From the NCBI GenBank assembly GCA_025210235.1, contig JAOASG010000042.1:1-64000 (forward strand): a stretch of 64,000 nucleotides of DNA, given 5' to 3'. Within the stretch, counting starts at the first letter, position 1. Each line of letters starts with the position of its first letter. Positions 26,169 to 34,763 of this stretch are shown here, piece by piece. Made by a program: the position numbers and the translations under genes. The notes below the pieces were generated by a model, which did not search any database, was not told the DNA's origin, and worked only from the letters and a program-made list of their open reading frames with translations. The stretch is from Vallitalea sp. (GTDB lineage Bacteria; Bacillota; Clostridia; Lachnospirales; Vallitaleaceae).

Positions 26169-26939
26169 ATGTTGGATAAAGAAAATGATGCAAACATAAT
26201 TATTAATAAAATAATAGATAAAGGTAAGATTACATCACTTAAACAGATATGTTCTTTTACAGATTTTTTAAATCTTTATGAACAAAATCTGTTTATGAAC
26301 AATATAGATAGATTATCTAATGTTAATTATAATTTCTATGGTGGATATGGGTATTCAGAAAGAAAATTAATTGCTTTTTATCCGGATTATATTACTAAAG
26401 AAAATATACAATATCCAGTTAATATAATTAAAATTTATCCAAGAAATAATAAATTCTCAAAAAACTTAACTCATCGTGATTTTTTAGGTGCTATTTTAAA
26501 TCTTGGAATTACAAGAGCTAAAATAGGGGATATACTTGTTAAGGATAATTACGCTGTTTGTTTTGTTAGCATGTCAATAACTAATTATATTATGACTAAT
26601 CTTCAAATGGTAAAACAGACATCAGTAGATTTGGAAATATTAGATACATTACCCGAAGAAATTAGCAATCCTAGATTTATAGAAATAAGAGGAACAGTTT
26701 CATCTATTAGATTAGATTCAATTATTTCTTTAGCATTCCCATTATCAAGAGGTAAAGCTAATTCATTGATTAAAAGTAAAAATGTATATATTAATAGTAA
26801 ATTAAATCTGTCTCCAGCATCTAAGATAAAAGAGGGAGATATTATATCGGTTAGGGGTTTAGGTAAGTTCTTATTCGATAGGATTGGAAATAAAACAAAG
26901 AAAGATAGAATATATGTTGAACTAAAAAGATATAGTTAG
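26169..26939 (+). CDS. ylmH: YlmH family S4-domain RNA-binding protein
   Basis: 256 residues. The C-terminal S4 RNA-binding domain (about residues 180-245) has SIRLDSIISLAFPLSRGKAN and VYINSKL. The N-terminal part matches the YlmH family. Bacillus YlmH acts in ribosome quality control. It is followed 11 bases after its stop by divIVA, with a GGAGG site between. Confidence 0.93.
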   Translation: MLDKENDANIIINKIIDKGKITSLKQICSFTDFLNLYEQNLFMNNIDRLSNVNYNFYGGYGYSERKLIAFYPDYITKENIQYPVNIIKIYPRNNKFSKNLTHRDFLGAILNLGITRAKIGDILVKDNYAVCFVSMSITNYIMTNLQMVKQTSVDLEILDTLPEEISNPRFIEIRGTVSSIRLDSIISLAFPLSRGKANSLIKSKNVYINSKLNLSPASKIKEGDIISVRGLGKFLFDRIGNKTKKDRIYVELKRYS

Positions 26940-26950
26940 GAGGTTGATAT

Positions 26951-27484
26951 ATGTTAACACCTTTAGATATTGAAGGAAAGAATTTCAAGAAATCATTATT
27001 GGGATATTCTTCAGGCGAAGTAAATAATGCATTATCACAAATTATAAAAGATTATGAGAAAATGTACAAAGAAAATATAGAGTTAAAAGATAAAGTTAAC
27101 ATATTAAATGAAGGAATACAATACTACAAAACAATCGAAGATACACTTCAAAATACTTTATTATTAGCAGAAAAAACAGCTGAAGAAACTAAAGCTAATG
27201 CACATAAAAAAGCTGAAATGATTGAGAAAGAAGCTGAATTAAAAGCACAATCAATTGTAGAAGATGCTAGAAATGAAGTATATAGAATTAGTCAAAAAAA
27301 AGAAGAACTTGTTCAACAATATAATGCATTAAAAATTCAAATTAGACAATTTTTAAAAGCTCAACTTGAATTAACAAACACAAACTCAATAGAAAATAAA
27401 ACTATTAATATAGATGATATTATAAATAATAAAACTGTTGAAGAAGTAGCAACTACTAACATAAATGATAATCAAGAATTATAG
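26951..27484 (+). CDS. divIVA: DivIVA domain protein
   Basis: 177-residue coiled-coil protein that binds curved membrane. The N-terminal DivIVA domain is clear (LTPLDIEGKNFKKSLLGYSS), followed by coiled coil to about residue 150 with many Glu, Lys and Ala. It ends the division block and has its own terminator. Confidence 0.94.
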   Translation: MLTPLDIEGKNFKKSLLGYSSGEVNNALSQIIKDYEKMYKENIELKDKVNILNEGIQYYKTIEDTLQNTLLLAEKTAEETKANAHKKAEMIEKEAELKAQSIVEDARNEVYRISQKKEELVQQYNALKIQIRQFLKAQLELTNTNSIENKTINIDDIINNKTVEEVATTNINDNQEL

Positions 27485-27490
27485 TTAATA

Positions 27491-27532
27491 AAAAGTCGAG
27501 AGGATAGAAACCTTTAGACTTTTATTTTCTTT
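27491..27532 (+). terminator. Rho-independent terminator after divIVA
   Basis: AAAAGTC (27491-27497) pairs with GACTTTT (27517-27523), and AGAGG pairs with CCTTT inside, around a seven-base loop. ATTTTCTTTATT follows. Strong T-rich tail. Confidence 0.75.
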
Positions 27533-27624
27533 ATTAATGTGGTTAATTAAAATATCAATGAATAGGACATAACAGACATTTAATATAAAAGTTGAATAAA
27601 TATTGTTATAAAGGAATGAATAAT

Positions 27625-28704
27625 ATGAAATTAATAAAAGTACCTACTAGTAAAGATTCATATAATATTGTTATAACAAATACTTTTGATTATCTGCACA
27701 AATATCTTATAGAACTCGGTATAAAGGATAAAAAAGTATGTATTATAACAGATGATAATGTATGTGACTTATATCTTGAAAAAATTATAGAAATATTATC
27801 AGTTATTACTGATAAGGTATCTTATCTAGTAATTCCACACGGTGAAAATAATAAGAATTTAGATACAATAAGTTCTATATATAATAAATTAATTAATGAT
27901 AATATCGATAGAGACTCCTATTTAATAGCACTAGGCGGCGGTGTAACTGGTGATATGGTAGGTTACGCATCAGCAACTTATATGAGAGGTAATCATTTTA
28001 TACAAATACCAACTACATTATTATCTCAAGTAGATAGTAGTATAGGTGGTAAAACAGGTGTTGACTTTAACGGTTATAAAAATATAATTGGTGCATTTCA
28101 TCAACCTAAATTAGTTTATATTAATACTAATACATTACTTACACTTCCAAAAAAAGAAGTAAATGCTGGAATGGGAGAAATAATAAAACATGGTTTAATT
28201 GCAAGTAAAGAATATTATAATTTTATAAGAGATAATAAATTAAAAATTAATAATCTTGATGAGGAAATAATGGAAGAATTAATTTATGAATCATGTCTAA
28301 TAAAAAGTAATGTTGTTTCCCAAGATGAAAAGGAAAAAGGTATTAGAGCTACACTTAATTTTGGACATACTATTGGACATGCTGTAGAAAGATTACTTGA
28401 CTTCCAATTACTACATGGTGAATGTGTAGCGTTGGGAATGGTGTCTGCTTCCTATCTATCATATATGTTAAATCAAGTTAGTTTAGAAGAATTAGAAGAT
28501 ATTAAACAATGTATTGGGGATTTTAATCTTCCGATTAGAATTAATACATTAGATGAAATAAAAATCTATAATGAATTATTCTATGATAAAAAAACTAAAA
28601 ATAATATTCTAAATATGATTCTTTTAAACGGTATAGGAGTATGTGAGATTAGAAATGACATAGACAAAGAAAAGATTGTAGCAGCGATTAAATATATATT
28701 ATGA
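27625..28704 (+). CDS. aroB: 3-dehydroquinate synthase
   Basis: Second enzyme of the shikimate pathway, converting DAHP to 3-dehydroquinate with NAD+ and a divalent metal. About 359 residues, with the NAD-binding motif IALGGGVTGDMVGY, the lysine-rich site GEIIKHGLI and the metal ligands in NFGHTIGHAVE and LLHGECVALGM. ATG 27625 is chosen for its spacing to AAGG; the two upstream candidates would put the site too close. No other aromatic biosynthesis gene lies beside it, so it is isolated from its pathway. Confidence 0.94.
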   Translation: MKLIKVPTSKDSYNIVITNTFDYLHKYLIELGIKDKKVCIITDDNVCDLYLEKIIEILSVITDKVSYLVIPHGENNKNLDTISSIYNKLINDNIDRDSYLIALGGGVTGDMVGYASATYMRGNHFIQIPTTLLSQVDSSIGGKTGVDFNGYKNIIGAFHQPKLVYINTNTLLTLPKKEVNAGMGEIIKHGLIASKEYYNFIRDNKLKINNLDEEIMEELIYESCLIKSNVVSQDEKEKGIRATLNFGHTIGHAVERLLDFQLLHGECVALGMVSASYLSYMLNQVSLEELEDIKQCIGDFNLPIRINTLDEIKIYNELFYDKKTKNNILNMILLNGIGVCEIRNDIDKEKIVAAIKYIL

Positions 28705-28715
28705 GGAGAATTGCA

Positions 28716-29198
28716 ATGATAATGATAATAAGCGTTATATTCCTTATTGCGGTAGACCAACTTACAAAATATTTAACTGTATTAAATATAGATGAGGGAG
28801 CATATATTCCTATACTTGGGAATGTATTTGGTTTATCTTATGTAAAAAATCCTGGAGCAGCCTTTGGCATATTGCAGGAACAAACATGGTTGTTCGTTAT
28901 ATTTACAATAATTATTTTAACAGGAATAGTATATACTTATATAAAAGTTCCTAATAATAAAAAATATATCTCACTGAAGATAACATTGATATTATTTATT
29001 GCAGGAGCAATTGGTAATTTTATAGATAGAATTAGATTTAAATATGTTGTTGATATGTTATATTTTAAACTAATTAATTTTCCTGTATTTAATGCAGCTG
29101 ATTGTTATGTAGTAATAGGGGCTATTTTACTTATTGTATTAATGCTATTTAAATATAAAGAAGAAGATTTTGCATTTATGAAGAGGAGACAAAGATAA
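28716..29198 (+). CDS. lspA: Lipoprotein signal peptidase (signal peptidase II)
   Basis: 160-residue membrane aspartic protease that cleaves prolipoproteins. Four membrane segments; the catalytic aspartates are in GNFIDRIRF and FNAADCYV. VDQLTKYL and NPGAAFGI are family motifs. ATG 28716 fits the GAGGAG site, while ATG 28701 overlaps the aroB stop and would precede the site. Lipoproteins in this window (43197, 53184) are likely clients. Confidence 0.94.
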   Translation: MIMIISVIFLIAVDQLTKYLTVLNIDEGAYIPILGNVFGLSYVKNPGAAFGILQEQTWLFVIFTIIILTGIVYTYIKVPNNKKYISLKITLILFIAGAIGNFIDRIRFKYVVDMLYFKLINFPVFNAADCYVVIGAILLIVLMLFKYKEEDFAFMKRRQR

Positions 29199-30115
29199 TG
29201 GATACTTACACATTTCAAGTAAATCAAGATGATGTAGGTTATAGGATAGATAAGTATATTTCAGAAAAAATACCTGATTATTCAAGATCATTTATTCAAA
29301 ACTTAATTAAAGACAAGCAATTAACTGTAAATGATAATTTCATTAAGTCTAATTATAAATTAAGACGATTAGATATAATAAAGCTTGAAATTCCTGAACC
29401 TAAAGAACTTGATATTGTAGCTGAAAATATTCCTTTGGATATTATATATGAGGATAAAGATGTTATCTTAGTTAATAAACCACAGGGTATGGTGGTTCAT
29501 CCAGCTCCAGGACATTATACTGGAACATTAGTTAATGCTATAATGTATCACTGTAAAGATGATTTATCTGGAATTAACGGAGTACTCCGACCTGGTATTG
29601 TTCATCGTATTGATAAAGATACTTCTGGAGTTCTAATTGTTTGTAAAAATGATAATGCTCATTTATCAATTGCAGAGCAATTAAAGAATCATACTATCAC
29701 AAGAAAGTATAATGCACTTGTATATAATAATGTACAGGATGATGATGGTATTGTAAATGCACCTATAGGGCGTCATCCAGTTAACAGAAAACAAATGTCA
29801 ATTAATAAACTAAATGGAAAAGAAGCAATAACACATTATAGAGTTCTTGAAAGAATCAATCAATATACATATATTGAATTGCAACTTGAAACAGGGAGGA
29901 CTCATCAAATTAGAGTTCATATGACCAGTATTAATCATCCATTGCTAGGTGATCCTTTATATGGACCTAAGAATGATAGATTTAAATTAAAAGGTCAAGC
30001 ATTACATGCAAGAGTGTTAGGCTTTATACATCCTACTACAAAAAAATATATGGAATTTGAAGCACCTATGCCAAACTATTTTACAAGCTTATTAAATAAA
30101 TTAAAAAATATGTAA
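29198..30115 (+). CDS. rluD: RluA family pseudouridine synthase
   Basis: 305 residues: an N-terminal S4 domain (GYRIDKYISEKIPDYSRSFI) and the RluA catalytic domain with HRIDKDTSGVLI, whose aspartate is catalytic, plus GRTHQIRVHM. It modifies uridines in 23S rRNA, probably of the RluD type given the usual lspA-rluD pairing. The start overlaps the lspA stop by one base. Confidence 0.93.
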   Translation: MDTYTFQVNQDDVGYRIDKYISEKIPDYSRSFIQNLIKDKQLTVNDNFIKSNYKLRRLDIIKLEIPEPKELDIVAENIPLDIIYEDKDVILVNKPQGMVVHPAPGHYTGTLVNAIMYHCKDDLSGINGVLRPGIVHRIDKDTSGVLIVCKNDNAHLSIAEQLKNHTITRKYNALVYNNVQDDDGIVNAPIGRHPVNRKQMSINKLNGKEAITHYRVLERINQYTYIELQLETGRTHQIRVHMTSINHPLLGDPLYGPKNDRFKLKGQALHARVLGFIHPTTKKYMEFEAPMPNYFTSLLNKLKNM

Positions 30116-30145
30116 GTACTTTTAAATTATTAAGGAAGTTATAAA

Positions 30146-30751
30146 ATGAAAATAAAAAGCAATAGTAAATATGAAGACTTTAATTTTAATGACTTAGATT
30201 TGAAATTTTTAGAAATGCAAAAGTCTACTTTTTATAATTGTACTTTTATTAATTCTGATATGAACGAAGCTAATATTAATAAATGTGAATTTATTAATTG
30301 TAATTTTAAATCATCTAGAATAAATGCTAGCGATATTAATAATTCTGCTTTTCTAAATTGTGAATTTGGATTTGCAGATTTATTTAACGCCAAATTTACA
30401 GATTGTAAAATGGTAGGTTCTACATTTGACGAATCAAATTTATTAGGAGTACTAATTATAAGAGGGGACTGGTCTTATACAAATCTGAAGTTTCATGATT
30501 TTAGCAAGTTGGATTTAAGTAATGTTAACTTAACAAGATCAGACCTTACAGGTTGTAATCTAGAAAATGTTATTTTTAATAAAGCAAAGCTTATCTATAC
30601 AAATTTACATAAAGCCAAACTATCAGGTTGTGATCTAAGAGAAGCATATATTGAAGGAATTAATTTATCTGAACTTGATCTAAGAAATGTAAAATTAGAT
30701 ATAGCTGGTTGTATTTTGTTGGCAACATCTTTTGGAGTTAAGGTTGAGTAA
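30146..30751 (+). CDS. Pentapeptide repeat protein
   Basis: 201 residues made almost entirely of A(D/N)LXX-type five-residue repeats (for example KCEFINCNFKSSRINASDIN and LSNVNLTRSDLTGCNLEN), which fold into a right-handed beta-helix. Such proteins range from gyrase protectors to unknown functions; nothing here decides. It follows rluD by 30 bases and is followed by a structured intergenic region. Confidence 0.88.
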   Translation: MKIKSNSKYEDFNFNDLDLKFLEMQKSTFYNCTFINSDMNEANINKCEFINCNFKSSRINASDINNSAFLNCEFGFADLFNAKFTDCKMVGSTFDESNLLGVLIIRGDWSYTNLKFHDFSKLDLSNVNLTRSDLTGCNLENVIFNKAKLIYTNLHKAKLSGCDLREAYIEGINLSELDLRNVKLDIAGCILLATSFGVKVE

Positions 30752-30891
30752 AATATACGAACTAGGCTATGTGAAATATACGAACTGCTATATTAAAAGC
30801 ATATTTATAAAAGGTTAAAATGCGCTAACCCCTGTAAATATGCTGATTTTACCATTTTAATATTAGTTCATATATTATTTACTATATGAAC
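30751..30891 (+). other. Nested inverted repeats and a 13-bp direct repeat
   Basis: AAATATACGAACT occurs twice (30751-30763 and 30774-30786). A nested hairpin spans 30782-30869: GAAC and TATTAAAA pair with the far right arm, then GCATATTTA (30799-30807) with TAAATATGC (30835-30843), then GGTTA with TAACC. GTTCATATA (30866-30874) can instead pair with TATATGAAC (30883-30891), so two folds compete. It may be a terminator, an attenuator or the remnant of an element. Confidence 0.6.
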
Positions 30892-30948
30892 AGCCTTAAA
30901 TATGTATTAAATATTCATCTGGATATAAATATACCCTATAAAAAATAG

Positions 30949-30977
30949 TTGGTTAACAATAAATGTATTATGTAAAC
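30949..30977 (+). repeat. Left 29-bp recombination-site-like repeat
   Basis: This site matches 32068-32096 at 24 of 29 positions in the same orientation. It begins TTGGTTAAC and ends TATTATGTAAAC; the GTTAAC and GTAAAC arms form an imperfect dyad. The end TTATGTAAACT equals the XerD half of the dif site as I recall it for Firmicutes. It lies 36 bases before the tyrosine recombinase gene. Confidence 0.6.
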
Positions 30978-31012
30978 TACGTAATAATTATTCTGAAGGG
31001 AAGATAGAACTA

Positions 31013-32056
31013 ATGAAACTGGAACCAAATATTATTGATATGACAATTGTAATAGAAAAATATATAAATCACTTAAAGATTAATAGGTTATCAAATGCAA
31101 CTATTAAAAATTATAAAGTAACTCTTAATCAATTTCTTAATTTCATTATAGAAAATAAAGGAAGTCAATACATAGAAGATGATGAAATTAAATTTATTAT
31201 TGATGAATTTCTAAAAGAATTAGATACACTAAAATATAATTACAAAACTAGAAGTATTAATGCAAAAAGAAATACTTTAACAGGATTATTTAAATATGCT
31301 AACGAGGAAGAACTTATTAATATTAGTGTATCTCATAAACTAAAATCATTAAAGGTAGATGTGACTCAAGAAAAACCTATTTTAAGTAAAGATGAAATAA
31401 ATAAAATACTTTTACACTTGGAAAAAGAGGTCAGTCTTGAAAACCAAAAAGAATATGAAGTTTTAGAAGATAAGTATTATAACATGTATTATAAAATAAG
31501 AAACAGATTCTTATTTAACTTATTTTTATATACAGGCTTAAGAATATCTGAAACTGCAAAAGTTATGTGGGATGATATCAATCTTGAAAACAAACTACTT
31601 ACTGTAACAGGAAAAGGGAATAAAACAAGATGGATTCCTCTTAATAGCAAGCTTATGTTTGAATATTTTAAATATAAAACAGCAGTTGAAAGACTAGGAA
31701 AAACTGCAATTAAAGAGGGAGTAAAACTTAACGATTTAATTTTTAATAGTGTATATTTATTTCCGTCTCTATATAGAAACCATGAAGATAACCCTATTTC
31801 TACTAGGAGAATAACAATTATAATTAAAGAGTTGTTAGATAATGTGAAAATAAATACGAAGCGAAATGATAATAAGAAAATTACACCTCATAGTTTAAGA
31901 CATACATTTGCTACATATTTACTAGATAGTGGTGTACCTGTAAGAATTGTTAGTGATATTTTAGGTCATAGTAGAACAAGCACGACATTTGATAATTATA
32001 TACAAATAATTAATAGAAACAAAATGTTTGACGAAATAGAGAAGCTCAATTATTAA
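31013..32056 (+). CDS. Tyrosine-type site-specific recombinase
   Basis: 347 residues, XerC/D-like. The N-terminal SAM-like core-binding domain (about 10-115) is followed by the catalytic domain with all active residues: R177 (GLRISE), K201 (TGKGNKTR), H293 and R296 (HSLRH), H319 (GHSRTS) and Y329 as nucleophile. No phage genes are nearby. The gene sits between two near-identical 29-bp dyad sites and is followed by a strong terminator. It may be a mobile or excisable recombinase cassette. It lacks the usual short form and gene context of the housekeeping XerC/XerD. Confidence 0.93.
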   Translation: MKLEPNIIDMTIVIEKYINHLKINRLSNATIKNYKVTLNQFLNFIIENKGSQYIEDDEIKFIIDEFLKELDTLKYNYKTRSINAKRNTLTGLFKYANEEELINISVSHKLKSLKVDVTQEKPILSKDEINKILLHLEKEVSLENQKEYEVLEDKYYNMYYKIRNRFLFNLFLYTGLRISETAKVMWDDINLENKLLTVTGKGNKTRWIPLNSKLMFEYFKYKTAVERLGKTAIKEGVKLNDLIFNSVYLFPSLYRNHEDNPISTRRITIIIKELLDNVKINTKRNDNKKITPHSLRHTFATYLLDSGVPVRIVSDILGHSRTSTTFDNYIQIINRNKMFDEIEKLNY

Positions 32057-32067
32057 CTTGATAACGA

Positions 32068-32096
32068 TTGGTTTACCATAAAAATACTATGTAAAC
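32068..32096 (+). repeat. Right 29-bp recombination-site-like repeat
   Basis: Twin of 30949-30977 (24 of 29 identical, same orientation), beginning TTGGTTTACC and ending CTATGTAAAC. Here the arms GTTTAC and GTAAAC are perfectly complementary and 14 bases apart, like a Xer-type core. It starts 12 bases after the recombinase stop codon. Confidence 0.6.
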
Positions 32097-32183
32097 AAAT
32101 GAAAACTATTATAATATGAGTATTGAGAATTGAAATCGAATAAAGGTATCAAAAAAATTATATGAACTTATGGAATTAAAAAT

Positions 32184-32234
32184 AAAACAGTAATGTCATT
32201 GTTATTTAAGCAATGACATTACTGTTTTTATTTT
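32184..32234 (+). terminator. Strong rho-independent terminator
   Basis: AAAACAGTAATGTCATTG (32184-32201) pairs perfectly with 32211-32228 around a nine-base loop. The tail TTTTTATTTT is T-rich. It separates the recombinase region from the sugar cluster. Confidence 0.9.
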
Positions 32235-32293
32235 GATTATAAATACGTTTTTAACCCAAAATATTTGAATATCGACAAATTAACAATGGAATA

Positions 32294-32386
32294 TAAATGA
32301 AAACGAAAATAAACGAAAATAAACACTTGAACTAAACGATAATATATGATAATATAAAATAGAAATAAACGATAATAAATGAAAAC
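32294..32386 (+). promoter_or_regulatory. Cluster of AAAYGAAAA-type operator motifs
   Basis: AAACGAAAAT is repeated twice in tandem at 32301-32320, preceded by AAATGA and followed by AAAC. TAAACGATAATA occurs at 32333-32344 and 32366-32377, and AATAAATGAAAAC at 32374-32386. The last motif is repeated exactly in front of the deoR gene (47762-47774). A weak promoter (TTGAAC near 32327, TAATAT at 32350) lies inside the array. Probably bound by the DeoR-family regulator of this cluster; the pairing is inferred. Confidence 0.6.
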
Positions 32387-32419
32387 AAATTAAAGCATAA
32401 TAAAATGGAGGGAAAAATA

Positions 32420-32986
32420 ATGGTAAAAAAACCTTTTTCTATGTTCTTTGATTTAAATACAGGAGATACTGACAAGAATAAAGTTACATCAAGATATTTA
32501 TCAAATATGAAAGATATGTATTTTGATATAAGTGAGGCAGAAAAAATAATTGCTAATAAAGATGAAAAAATTTATGATTTTACAGAACTGGGTTTCGATG
32601 AAGTAGAGCAGGATTTGTTATTTGGAACAAGTATAGTTTATCCAGGTAAAGTTGGAAATGAGTATTATATGACAAAAGGTCATTTTCATACAAAACTAGA
32701 TCTTGCTGAAATGTATTACTGTTTAAGTGGAAAAGGATATATGTTAATGGAAACTCCTGAAGGAGAATGGGAAGCTGTTGAGTTAGAAGCAGGGAAAGCA
32801 GTATATGTTCCAGGTAGATGGGCGCATAGAAGTATAAATGTAGGAGATGAACCTTTAGTTACTTTTTTTGTATTTAGAGCAGATGCAGGTCATGATTATG
32901 GAACAATTGAAACGAAGGGTTATAGAAAATTAATTGTTGAAAGAGATGGAAAACCGACGATAATTGATAATCCAAAGTGGAAATAG
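32420..32986 (+). CDS. Cupin-type glucose-6-phosphate isomerase-like protein
   Basis: 188-residue cupin of the archaeal-type phosphoglucose isomerase family. Metal ligands are plain in KGHFHTKLDLAEMYY and PGRWAHRSINVG. The start is ATG 32420 behind GGAGGG; the ATG 32405 precedes that site. As the first gene of a sugar cluster, it may isomerise a sugar phosphate other than glucose 6-phosphate; substrate is not visible. Confidence 0.85.
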   Translation: MVKKPFSMFFDLNTGDTDKNKVTSRYLSNMKDMYFDISEAEKIIANKDEKIYDFTELGFDEVEQDLLFGTSIVYPGKVGNEYYMTKGHFHTKLDLAEMYYCLSGKGYMLMETPEGEWEAVELEAGKAVYVPGRWAHRSINVGDEPLVTFFVFRADAGHDYGTIETKGYRKLIVERDGKPTIIDNPKWK

Positions 32987-33021
32987 TTACACTTAAAATA
33001 TGAAGGAGAAAGGAGTAACTT

Positions 33022-33945
33022 ATGGCATTTAAAATTCTAATTACACCGAGGTCATTTGGTCAAAACGATTCACGGCCATGGGACTTGCTTAAAGAAAAAG
33101 GGTATGAATTAATTACTAATCCATATGGAAGAATTATGACCGAAGAAGAAATGATAGATAGTATTAAAGATGTAGATGGGATTATTTTGGGGGTTGACCC
33201 TTGTAGTAAAAAAGTATTAGAGAAAGCAAAATCACTAAAATGTATATCAAGATATGGTGTTGGATTAGATAATATTGATTTAGAATATGCAAAAAAAATG
33301 AATATTCCAGTACATAGAACAATGGGAGCTAATTCTAATGCAGTAGCTGATTATGCTTTTGGACTTATGCTTAATATAACTAGAAAGATTAGTCATATTG
33401 ATAGGGAATGTAGAAGTGGTAATTGGAAAAAAATAAAGACATCTGAAATGTGGAAAAAAACAATAGGAATAATAGGTTTAGGTGCTATAGGTAAAGGCGT
33501 AGCAAAAAGAGCTTCAGGATTTAATATGAATGTGTTAGCTTATGATTTATATAAAGACGAAAAATATGCGAAAGAAAATAATATAGAATATGTTGATCTA
33601 GAAACAATATATAAAAATGCGGATTTTATTAGTTTGCACTTACCTTTAACTAGTGATACTAAAGATTTAATTAGCTATAACGAATTTGATATGATGAAAG
33701 ATACAGCCGTAGTAGTAAATACTGCAAGAGGCGGAGTAATCAATGAAGATGCATTATTTGATGCATTAAATAATAAAAAAATCTTAGGAGCAGGTATTGA
33801 TGTTTTTGAACAAGAACCACCTGCTAACGATAAATTTACTCAGCTTAATAATATTGTGATAGGGTCTCATTGTGCTGCTTCAACAAAAGAAGCGATTGAT
33901 AATATGAGTTTAATGGCAACAAAAAATTTAATCGATTCATTATAA
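33022..33945 (+). CDS. D-isomer-specific 2-hydroxyacid dehydrogenase
   Basis: 307 residues. The Rossmann motif TIGIIGLGAIGKGVA (about 148-162), the arginine and glutamate motifs NTARGGVINEDAL and DVFEQEPP, and the catalytic histidine in GSHCAA are present. Closest in pattern to 3-phosphoglycerate dehydrogenase-like enzymes but lacking the ACT domain. In this cluster it probably acts on a sugar-derived hydroxy or keto acid. Confidence 0.9.
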   Translation: MAFKILITPRSFGQNDSRPWDLLKEKGYELITNPYGRIMTEEEMIDSIKDVDGIILGVDPCSKKVLEKAKSLKCISRYGVGLDNIDLEYAKKMNIPVHRTMGANSNAVADYAFGLMLNITRKISHIDRECRSGNWKKIKTSEMWKKTIGIIGLGAIGKGVAKRASGFNMNVLAYDLYKDEKYAKENNIEYVDLETIYKNADFISLHLPLTSDTKDLISYNEFDMMKDTAVVVNTARGGVINEDALFDALNNKKILGAGIDVFEQEPPANDKFTQLNNIVIGSHCAASTKEAIDNMSLMATKNLIDSL

Positions 33946-33955
33946 GTAATAGATC

Positions 33956-34075
33956 TAGGTAATTGCAAAACTAGGAATTATAATTCTTTGCATACAATTT
34001 GTAGCTCTTATTAAAAGCGTGAACCTAACATATTGTATTAAAGAATCAACTGAATGTAGTTCTGCAATTACTTAA
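33956..34075. repeat. Palindromic MITE-like repeat, copy B
   Basis: Full-length forward copy, from TAGGTAATTGCAAAACTAGG to CTGCAATTACTTAA, with the inner ATACAATTTG and CATATTGTAT arms. The flanks are AAGTAATAGATC (33944-33955) on the left and AAGTAATTAGATC (34074-34086) on the right, a 12-13-bp near-identical direct repeat like a target-site duplication. It separates the dehydrogenase from the aldolase gene. Confidence 0.88.
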
Positions 34076-34107
34076 GTAATTAGATCAAAAGACAGGAGGA
34101 TATCAAG

Positions 34108-34758
34108 ATGGATAAAGAAACAGTTATAAAGAAAATATCAGAGGTAGGTCTTGTTGCAGTTGTTAGAGCAGAAAGTGCAGAAAAAGCAAAGAAAATAACA
34201 GAAGCATGTATTGAAGGTGGAGTAGCCGCTATAGAAATTACATTTACAGTTCCAGGGGCTCATGAGATTATATCAGAATTATCTAGAACATATTCAGAAG
34301 ATGAAATAATTTTAGGTGCAGGTACAGTATTAGATTCTGAAACTGCTAGACTTGCAATACTAAGTGGGGCACAATACATTGTTAGTTCTAGTTATAGTGA
34401 AAAGACTGCTAAATTATGTAATCGTTATCGTGTACCATATATGCCAGGTTGCATGACAATGAAAGAAATAGTAGAAGCAATGGAAGGTGGCGCAGACATT
34501 ATAAAAGTGTTCCCAGGTGATATGCTTGGTGCTAAATTTATAAAAGCAGTCAAAGGGCCTATGCCACAAGTTAAGATGATGCCTACTGGTGGAGTTGACG
34601 TAAATAATGTAAAAGATTGGATTAATGCAGGGGTTGTGGCTTGTGGAGCTGGTAGTAGTTTAACAGCAGGTGCAAAAACAGGTGATTATAATAAAATTGT
34701 TGAAACTGGAAAGCTATTTATAAAAAAAATAAAAGAGGCAAGAGAAAACATAAAATAA
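34108..34758 (+). CDS. eda: KDPG/KHG-type aldolase
   Basis: Class I aldolase of 216 residues that splits 2-keto-3-deoxy-6-phosphogluconate or a related keto-deoxy sugar acid into pyruvate and an aldehyde. The Schiff-base lysine is K133 (IIKVFPGDML) and the helper glutamate E43 (AIEITF). MPTGGV is also conserved. No sugar acid dehydratase that would make its substrate lies in the window, so the real substrate may differ from KDPG. Confidence 0.93.
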   Translation: MDKETVIKKISEVGLVAVVRAESAEKAKKITEACIEGGVAAIEITFTVPGAHEIISELSRTYSEDEIILGAGTVLDSETARLAILSGAQYIVSSSYSEKTAKLCNRYRVPYMPGCMTMKEIVEAMEGGADIIKVFPGDMLGAKFIKAVKGPMPQVKMMPTGGVDVNNVKDWINAGVVACGAGSSLTAGAKTGDYNKIVETGKLFIKKIKEARENIK

Positions 34759-34763
34759 GGTTG

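Noticed and set aside
30782..30869. Nested hairpin as an integron attC site
   Set aside because: The GTT and AAC core boxes are in the wrong order for attC, and the neighbouring recombinase lacks an integron-integrase context.
31013..32056. Prophage or integrative element marked by the recombinase
   Set aside because: No phage, conjugation, excisionase or replication genes lie on either side. The gene stands alone between housekeeping and sugar genes.
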